Positions 58,794 to 64,000 of a stretch of 64,000 nucleotides of DNA are shown here, piece after piece. The notes under the pieces were generated by a model that was not told where the DNA came from, searched no databases, and saw nothing but the letters and a program-made list of their open reading frames with translations. The DNA is from CF-72 sp051006215 (GTDB taxonomy: Bacteria > Chloroflexota > UBA6077 > CF-72): contig JBPCIO010000141.1 of the NCBI GenBank assembly GCA_051006215.1, forward strand, positions 78,514 to 142,513, in the 5' to 3' direction. Both the position numbers and the translations under genes were made by a program. The stretch's first letter is position 1. Each line of letters opens with the position of its first letter.

Positions 58794-59820
58794 GGCTCAA
58801 CCCGAAATCGGTATCGGCATACTCGGCAGCGGCTATATGGGGCGTACGTACGCTGAATGTGTCGCGCGCTACAACAGCGGCGCTCGACTGATAGCCGTCG
58901 CCGGCGGAACCCGCGCGCCAACGCTCGCAGCTGACTACGCTGTGGACGCGGAGCCTTCAATGCATGCGCTCCTCAGTCGCGCGGACGTCAGCGCAGTCAT
59001 CATCACGTCGCCGCAATCAGCCCACTGCGAGCAGACGCTGGCAGCTGCCAGCCACGGCAAGCACGTGCTGGTCGAAAAACCAATGGCGACTTCGACGACG
59101 GAATGCCGCCAGATGATCGAGGCCTGCCGCGATGCCGGCGGCGAGTTGTCGGTGACAACTCCCTGGCGGTACCGCGCCGCGACGCGGGGCCTGCACGACC
59201 GCATCGAACGTGGCGACATCGGCGAAGTACGCATGATCAGCCTGTGGTGGCTGTACGCGCGGGTACCGTTCATTGGCAAAGAGTGGTTTCGCGATCCCAA
59301 AGAGGGTGGGTTTTTCCTTGACGCCGGCTCGCACTGCTTCGACTACTTGCGCTGGGTAGCTGGCGCCGAGCCAATTCGCTTGTACGCGCAGGTGGCCAAC
59401 TACAACCACGATGGTGAAACGCCGCGGAGCACGATGACCACGCTGACGTTTGCAAACGGCGTCATGGCGAGCCTGTGGCTGAGCTACGAGGTGCCCGCAC
59501 CAGGTTGGGAACATACCGATTTTCGCGCTCGCGTTGTCGGCGCCACGGGCGAATTGGACGCCCACGGGTACGGCGCGCTGCAGATTGGGCGCGACGCAGC
59601 CTGGGAGACGCTGTACCAGCAGGCCCCCATCGACTTTATCAATCGGCCCATGGAGCGCACGCGCCTCGAGGCCTTCTTCGACATGACGCAGGACTTTATC
59701 GATGCTCTGCGTGCGGGACGCCGGCCAGCGGTTACGGGCGAAGACGGGTTGGCGGCGGTCGGCCTGGTCGAGGCAGGCTATCGCTCGAGCGAGCTGGGCC
59801 AGGCTGTCGACCTGACGTGA
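58792..59820 (+). CDS. Gfo/Idh/MocA family dehydrogenase
   Basis: A 342-residue NAD(P)-dependent enzyme: IGIGILGSGYMGRTYAECVA (cofactor loop), HVLVEKPMAT (EKP motif), and GGFFLDAGSHCFDYLRWVAG (D-x-G-x-H-x-x-D substrate/catalytic motif). It probably oxidises a sugar or sugar acid. TATATA lies four bases before the ATG, so the transcript may be leaderless. The stop overlaps the next gene's GTG (GTGA), coupling it to the DapA-family lyase. Confidence 0.92.
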   Translation: MAQPEIGIGILGSGYMGRTYAECVARYNSGARLIAVAGGTRAPTLAADYAVDAEPSMHALLSRADVSAVIITSPQSAHCEQTLAAASHGKHVLVEKPMATSTTECRQMIEACRDAGGELSVTTPWRYRAATRGLHDRIERGDIGEVRMISLWWLYARVPFIGKEWFRDPKEGGFFLDAGSHCFDYLRWVAGAEPIRLYAQVANYNHDGETPRSTMTTLTFANGVMASLWLSYEVPAPGWEHTDFRARVVGATGELDAHGYGALQIGRDAAWETLYQQAPIDFINRPMERTRLEAFFDMTQDFIDALRAGRRPAVTGEDGLAAVGLVEAGYRSSELGQAVDLT

Positions 59821-60773
59821 GCCAGGCGCAGCGCGTGCAGCCGCGGTTTCCAGCGTGCATTCTGGCTACCGCGGTGTTGCCCTGGACCGACACGTACACG
59901 CTGGACGAGAGCCTCTTTCGGCATGAGGTCGCGTCGTTGCTGGCGGCTGGCTACTCCCACCTGTACGTATTCGGGACGGCTGGCGAAGGCTACGCCGTGG
60001 ACGAGCCGCAGTTCATGCGCATCACGCGAGTGTTCAGCGAAGAGATGCGCGCGGCGCACGCCGAACCGATGATAGGCGTGGTCAGCTTGTCATTGGAGAC
60101 GATCCTGCGACGCATTGCGCTAACGCGCCAGGAGCTGGGCGTGCGCCTGTTCCAGATCTCGTTACCCAGCTGGGGCGCGCTGGAGGATACCGAGGTCCGC
60201 TCATTCTTCGATGCAGTCCTTGGCGGCTTCGAGGATTGCCAGTTCCTGCACTACAACCTGCTGCGTACCAAACGCCTGGTGACAGCCAGGCAGTACGCAG
60301 CGATTGCAGCCGACCATCCAAATTTGGTGGCCACCAAAAACAGCACCGACTCGATGCTGCGCGTGCGCGAGCTGATGGACACGGCGCCAATGCTCCAGCA
60401 TTTTCTCAACGAGCACGGCTTTGCGTTTGGCAGCCTGATAGGCCAATGCGGGCTCCTGATCAGCCTGGCTGCGACGAATCTCACGATGGGGCAACGCTAC
60501 TTCGAAGCCGGGCGGACCCGAGACCTGGACACGCTGATCAAGCTGGAGGGCGAGCTGAGCCAGATCGGGCAGATGTTCGCGGCGACCGTCGGGGGCGGCG
60601 TGGCGCGCATCGATGGCGCCTTCGACAAGGTGCTGTGGCGGCTGCACGACCCGCGTTTTCCGTTGCGGCTGTTGCCGCCGTACGAGGCGGCGGAAGCGTC
60701 CGCTGCAGACGCGTTCCTTGCCTTGTTGCGCGAACGCTATCCGCGCTGGGCACCTCAGGCTTCGTCCGCGTAG
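59817..60773 (+). CDS. DapA-family (class I) aldolase/dehydratase
   Basis: A 318-residue TIM-barrel enzyme. HLYVFGTAGEGYAVDEPQF corresponds to the GTTGE substrate loop, Tyr146 in FLHYNLLRTK and the Schiff-base Lys174 in VATKNSTDSM are in place. Members outside lysine synthesis split or dehydrate 2-keto-3-deoxy sugar acids or sialic acid. With a sugar dehydrogenase and an enolase-type dehydratase beside it, cleavage of a 2-keto-3-deoxy sugar acid is the best guess. The frame is open back to 59475 within the previous gene; GTG 59817 is chosen. It overlaps the opposing enolase gene by 19 bases. Confidence 0.9.
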   Translation: MSQAQRVQPRFPACILATAVLPWTDTYTLDESLFRHEVASLLAAGYSHLYVFGTAGEGYAVDEPQFMRITRVFSEEMRAAHAEPMIGVVSLSLETILRRIALTRQELGVRLFQISLPSWGALEDTEVRSFFDAVLGGFEDCQFLHYNLLRTKRLVTARQYAAIAADHPNLVATKNSTDSMLRVRELMDTAPMLQHFLNEHGFAFGSLIGQCGLLISLAATNLTMGQRYFEAGRTRDLDTLIKLEGELSQIGQMFAATVGGGVARIDGAFDKVLWRLHDPRFPLRLLPPYEAAEASAADAFLALLRERYPRWAPQASSA

Positions 60774-61882
60774 CGCAGCAGAACGGCTTCGTCGATGTCC
60801 ACGCCCAATCCAGGTGCGGTGGGCACGTCCAGGGCGCCATCGTGCAGCTCGAATGGGTTGCCAAGCATCAGCTCGGTGCGGAACGGGTTCTCTGTCACGT
60901 CGAACTCGACCTCCGGCGGGTCAACATCTGGCATTCGACTGAAGTCGGGTAAGAGTGCCGCAATCTGGAGAGTGGCCGCCAGAACCAGTCCACCGGCCCA
61001 GCAGTGCGGGATGGTGCGGACCCCTGACAGTCGGGCCAGCTCGCCGATGAAGAGGCACTGGGCAATCCCACCGCAGATGCTTACGTCGGGCTGAATGATA
61101 TCGAAGCACCCGCGGCAAAGCAGCTCGTACGCGGCGGCTCGCGTGGTCAAACCTTCGCCACCGGCAAGTGGCAGCCCCAGCTTTGTTCGCAAATCTGCAT
61201 ACCCGGCGTACCCGGCTTGCGGCAAGGGTTCCTCGAGCCAATCGAACTCCAGGTCGCGCAGCGCGCGGCCGACGCGCAGCGCGGTTGACGCGGTGTAGGC
61301 GGCGTTCGCGTCGGCTCGCAGGCGGACGGCTGGGCCGACCGCCTCGCGAACAGCGGCCAGCACGGGCACTTCTCGGTTGGGCGGAAAGCGGCCGATTCGG
61401 AACTTGAGCGCACGAAAACCAGAGCCCACGAGGGCTTTGGCTTCGTCGACCCAGTACGTCTCAGGACCGCGTTGGGTGTCCAGGAAATATCCGGGCAGGG
61501 ACGCGTATGCCGGGACGCGCGTGCGTTGCGCGCCGCCGTACAGGACATGCACGGGTACGCCAAGCGCCTTACCCCACAGGTCGTGCAGGGCAAGGTCGAG
61601 TCCGCCCACTGCGAAGCCATTGGAGAAGCTCGCTGCCAGCATCTCCTGGCGCAGTCGCCGCGAGTCGAGCGGGTCTCGGCCGCCCAGCATAGGCGCCAGC
61701 ACATCGCGGATGGCGGCTTCGACCCCGGGCATGCGGTAGGTCTCGCCCCATCCGACGAGGCCCGTGTCCGAGGTGACTTTGACGAACAGCGATGTTCGGT
61801 GCGTGTACGTCAGAATCGATGGGCCGCGCGGTGTGGCCATCGCCGCGCGGACTGGAAAGATGTCGACTCTGGCGATCCTCAC
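60755..61882 (-). CDS. Enolase-superfamily sugar-acid dehydratase-like enzyme
   Basis: A 375-residue mandelate racemase/muconate lactonising type enzyme. Metal ligands are Asp191 (RADANAAY), Glu217 (DWLEEPL) and Glu243 (AGGEGL). The base pair is Lys160 (RALKFRIGR) and the His293/Asp266 dyad (TIPHCWAGG; IIQPDVSICGG), as in mandelate racemase and sugar-acid dehydratases. It would convert an acid sugar to its 2-keto-3-deoxy form, the likely substrate for the adjacent DapA-family lyase. It begins directly after the stop of the solute-binding protein gene and belongs to its operon. Confidence 0.9.
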   Translation of the reverse strand: MRIARVDIFPVRAAMATPRGPSILTYTHRTSLFVKVTSDTGLVGWGETYRMPGVEAAIRDVLAPMLGGRDPLDSRRLRQEMLAASFSNGFAVGGLDLALHDLWGKALGVPVHVLYGGAQRTRVPAYASLPGYFLDTQRGPETYWVDEAKALVGSGFRALKFRIGRFPPNREVPVLAAVREAVGPAVRLRADANAAYTASTALRVGRALRDLEFDWLEEPLPQAGYAGYADLRTKLGLPLAGGEGLTTRAAAYELLCRGCFDIIQPDVSICGGIAQCLFIGELARLSGVRTIPHCWAGGLVLAATLQIAALLPDFSRMPDVDPPEVEFDVTENPFRTELMLGNPFELHDGALDVPTAPGLGVDIDEAVLLRYADEA

Positions 61883-63682
61883 CTAGGCGCTGAGGCTCCA
61901 CTCGTGCGCGTTCCAGTACGCGGAGTTGAAATCGCCGTGTGGCTTGAGCCCCTGGAGTTTGTCGCTATAGCCGTAGATGGCGTCGGCGACAAACAGCCAG
62001 ACGTGTGATACGTCGTCGTTGATGAGCGCCGATGCCTCCTGGTACGCCCTGGCTCGCTGGGCCGGATCCGTCGTGGCGCGCCCTTCGAGATACAGACGAT
62101 CGACGTTCGGATTGCAGTAACCGGGGTTGTTGGCGCCCTTGGGCTGGGTGAACTGGCACATCAGCACGTACGAGGTGCTGTCCGGATCTACCGTATAGAC
62201 ACCCCCACCGTAGGCCACCAGGTCGAATTTGCGACCGGTGATTGCCTCGAGCAGTGGCCCTCGTTCAAGCGGCACGAAGTCCGCTTTGATGCCGACGGCC
62301 TGGAGCTGGGACTGTGCGATCAGGAGTGAGTTCTCGACGTCGCGGCCCCCCTGCCCGGCCATCCAGTTGATGACAACCGGAGTATTGGCGTCCCACCCAG
62401 CTTCCTGCAACAGGGCCTTGGCCTTCTCGGGGTTGTACTCGTACTTGTTCAGGTTGGGATTGATGGCCCAATCCGGTCCGATAATGTGGCTGTTGACAAC
62501 GCGTCCGTAGCCTTTCAGCACCTGGTCGACAATGCCCTGGCGATCAATCGCGTACACCAACGCCTGCCGTACCAGCTTGTTGTTGAACTTCGTGCCGTCG
62601 AACATCGGCGCCATCAAGAAAATGCCAGCCGCGGGCTTGTTGGCGACCTTCACTCCAGGCGCAGTCTTGAGTGTCTCGGTATCTGTAACGGACACCTGAG
62701 TGTGCACAATCTCGCCCTTCTGCAGCTGCGCGGTGGCGACGTCGGACGTAGCAATGTGGACGAAAATCCGCTCCAGCTTAGCGGGTGGACCCCAGAAATT
62801 CGGGTTGCGCTCCACCTGCACGAACTGGTCAGTCTCATACTTGACAAAGGTGAATGGACCGCTGCCCACTGTCGGGTTCTGGAAGAATGGGTGCTGCTCC
62901 AGCTGAGTCGGGTCCACGGCGCCGAGGATGTGCTCGGGCAGAATCTGGAAACCCAAGAAGCTCATACTTGGAACGAAGCCGGCATTGGCGGTGTCGAACT
63001 CGAGCCGAAACGTGCTGTCGTCGACGACGACCAGACCAGGCGGCGAGGCTATCTTGCCGTCGCGGAAATCCTGGTAGCCCTTGATGATCGAGGTTGGGCC
63101 GGGAGCGGCGGCCGTGCGCACATCCATGGTCGACTTGAACGTGAACTGGATGTCCTTAGCGGTCAGCGGCGCGCCGTCGCTCCACTTGAGGCCTCGGCGC
63201 AAGAAGAACGTCACCGACTTGCCGTCTGGCCCCGTTTCCCAGCGTTCGGCCAGGCGAGGCTGCAGCGTCCAGTCGTCGGCGACGGTGAGCAGCTTGTCCA
63301 GGAACAAGAATGAGATCTGCTGAGCGATGAACTTCAAGGTGTAGAAGCCGGTCGGCTTGACCTGGATGGCGACATGTGCATCGCCGCCGCCTGACGGTTT
63401 GGCTGCGGCGGGGGCAGTTGTCGCGGCGGGGGGAGTTGTCGCGGCCGGAGATGGAGCCGGCGCCGCCGCCGACGGGGATGGGGCTGAGCTCGGCTTCGGC
63501 GCGGCTGGCGCCGCCGTTGACGCGGACGAGGCTGGGGTTGGCGAGCCTGGGGCTGGAGTTGGGGCCGCTGGCGCTGAGGTTGGCGCGGCTGGCGCCCCGG
63601 GCGTGCACGCCGCGAGCAGGGAGGCAGCCGAGCCCAGGACGACATAGTTCAGAAACTGGCGGCGAGACTTGCGAGCCCTCAC
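61883..63682 (-). CDS. ABC transporter substrate-binding lipoprotein (SBP family 5)
   Basis: A 599-residue extracytoplasmic binding protein. The N-terminus has RRQFLN (possible Tat motif) and a lipobox LLAAC with Cys26, then about 70 residues of Ala/Pro/Ser/Thr linker. The family 5 fold follows: FLFLDKLLTVADDWTLQPRL, AERWETGPDGKSVTFFLRRG, LKWSDGAPLTAKDIQFTFKS. These proteins bind oligopeptides, nickel or oligosaccharides. With the dehydratase gene next to it a sugar-derived ligand is likely. No permease gene is within the window; it may lie beyond the right edge. The start is GTG 63682. Confidence 0.93.
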   Translation of the reverse strand: MRARKSRRQFLNYVVLGSAASLLAACTPGAPAAPTSAPAAPTPAPGSPTPASSASTAAPAAPKPSSAPSPSAAAPAPSPAATTPPAATTAPAAAKPSGGGDAHVAIQVKPTGFYTLKFIAQQISFLFLDKLLTVADDWTLQPRLAERWETGPDGKSVTFFLRRGLKWSDGAPLTAKDIQFTFKSTMDVRTAAAPGPTSIIKGYQDFRDGKIASPPGLVVVDDSTFRLEFDTANAGFVPSMSFLGFQILPEHILGAVDPTQLEQHPFFQNPTVGSGPFTFVKYETDQFVQVERNPNFWGPPAKLERIFVHIATSDVATAQLQKGEIVHTQVSVTDTETLKTAPGVKVANKPAAGIFLMAPMFDGTKFNNKLVRQALVYAIDRQGIVDQVLKGYGRVVNSHIIGPDWAINPNLNKYEYNPEKAKALLQEAGWDANTPVVINWMAGQGGRDVENSLLIAQSQLQAVGIKADFVPLERGPLLEAITGRKFDLVAYGGGVYTVDPDSTSYVLMCQFTQPKGANNPGYCNPNVDRLYLEGRATTDPAQRARAYQEASALINDDVSHVWLFVADAIYGYSDKLQGLKPHGDFNSAYWNAHEWSLSA

Positions 63683-63843
63683 GACGACCTCCGTTTGTGA
63701 TTTGCGTCACCATACTACGGACGGGCGCCACCGGTCCGACGTCGGGTTCGCCTGCGACGAGGTATGGCAGTCGGGGTACGATGCGCAGGCGGAGCACAGC
63801 TGGAAAGCTGAACTGCCAGGACCGCACAGAGAGGACACATTCC

Positions 63844-64000
63844 GTGAAGCGCATCTGCAGGTTGCATACACTCGGTTCGACCCTGGCCGCCCTGGCGTTG
63901 GTCGCTCTGGCCTGCGGCCCCTCGAGTCCGGCACCGCTCCAGACACCCGCCCCGGCATCGGCCGCCACCGCGGGCGCGGCAGCGGCGACCACCGTAGCGG
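63844..64000 (+). CDS. Lipoprotein, N-terminal part only (cut by window end)
   Basis: From GTG 63844 the frame stays open to the window edge and encodes a lipoprotein signal peptide (STLAALALVALAC) followed by a Pro/Ala/Thr linker like that of the binding protein at 61883. A purine-rich AGAGAGGA lies about ten bases upstream. Divergent from that gene, it is probably a second solute-binding or surface lipoprotein. Confidence 0.65.
   Translation, partial: MKRICRLHTLGSTLAALALVALACGPSSPAPLQTPAPASAATAGAAAATTVA

Overview
The window reads as a high-GC bacterial chromosome, most likely from the phylum Chloroflexota. The reasons are indirect: secreted proteins with long Ser/Thr/Pro linkers (STPT type) and a GYxI...GGxxxFGYPxS exported domain, an F420 ligase (cofE), a queuosine-salvage hydrolase of the type known from Sphaerobacter, frequent GTG/TTG starts, and dense overlapping genes. 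I saw no tRNA, rRNA, CRISPR array or insertion sequence.

Region 1 (about 0.2-24.7 kb) is a surface-glycan island. It holds an acyltransferase, GT-C membrane glycosyltransferases, GT2 and GT4 glycosyltransferases, a UDP-galactopyranose-mutase-like flavoprotein, a methyltransferase with a zinc-ribbon, a polysaccharide deacetylase and a DegT aminotransferase. Most genes are on the + strand and overlap by 1-20 bases. A small unit with a haem-binding ferric-reductase-like protein and two Gfo/Idh/MocA oxidoreductases sits inside it, as does a secreted His-Asp repeat protein with a PEP-CTERM-like tail. Three transcription starts in the island share a 28-bp triple direct repeat with exact 11-bp spacing, which suggests one common OmpR-type regulator.

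Region 2 (24.8-37.3 kb) is extracytoplasmic and regulatory. It has a large secreted protein with two C-terminal beta domains, two histidine kinase/response regulator operons, an orphan response regulator whose phospho-acceptor Asp is Glu, another secreted protein, and a very long HlyD-like lipoprotein. Region 3 (37.3-43.9 kb) is housekeeping: queuosine salvage, plsX, a DnaJ-domain protein, csaA, cofE, an HD protein and an EmrB-type exporter.

Region 4 (44-53.1 kb) is the most interesting. A tightly coupled seven-gene minus-strand operon encodes AcpS, a small carrier protein, an acyl-CoA-dehydrogenase homologue, a SerRS-like amino acid:carrier-protein ligase, a DUF1839 protein, a GH2 (beta-mannosidase-like) enzyme and a fused pair of alpha/beta hydrolases. 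It looks like a small pathway that loads an amino acid on a carrier protein, modifies it and passes it on, perhaps to a sugar-containing product. A decayed fragment of a non-ribosomal peptide synthetase lies directly beyond its end.

Region 5 (53.2-64 kb) starts with decayed genes (a TIM-barrel gene with an in-frame stop and a short-chain dehydrogenase remnant), then two small exported or Gln-rich proteins and nadB behind an apparently leaderless promoter. It ends with a probable sugar-acid uptake and catabolism cluster: a circularly permuted ROK-like protein, a Gfo/Idh/MocA dehydrogenase, a DapA-family lyase, an enolase-superfamily dehydratase, a solute-binding lipoprotein and the start of another lipoprotein.
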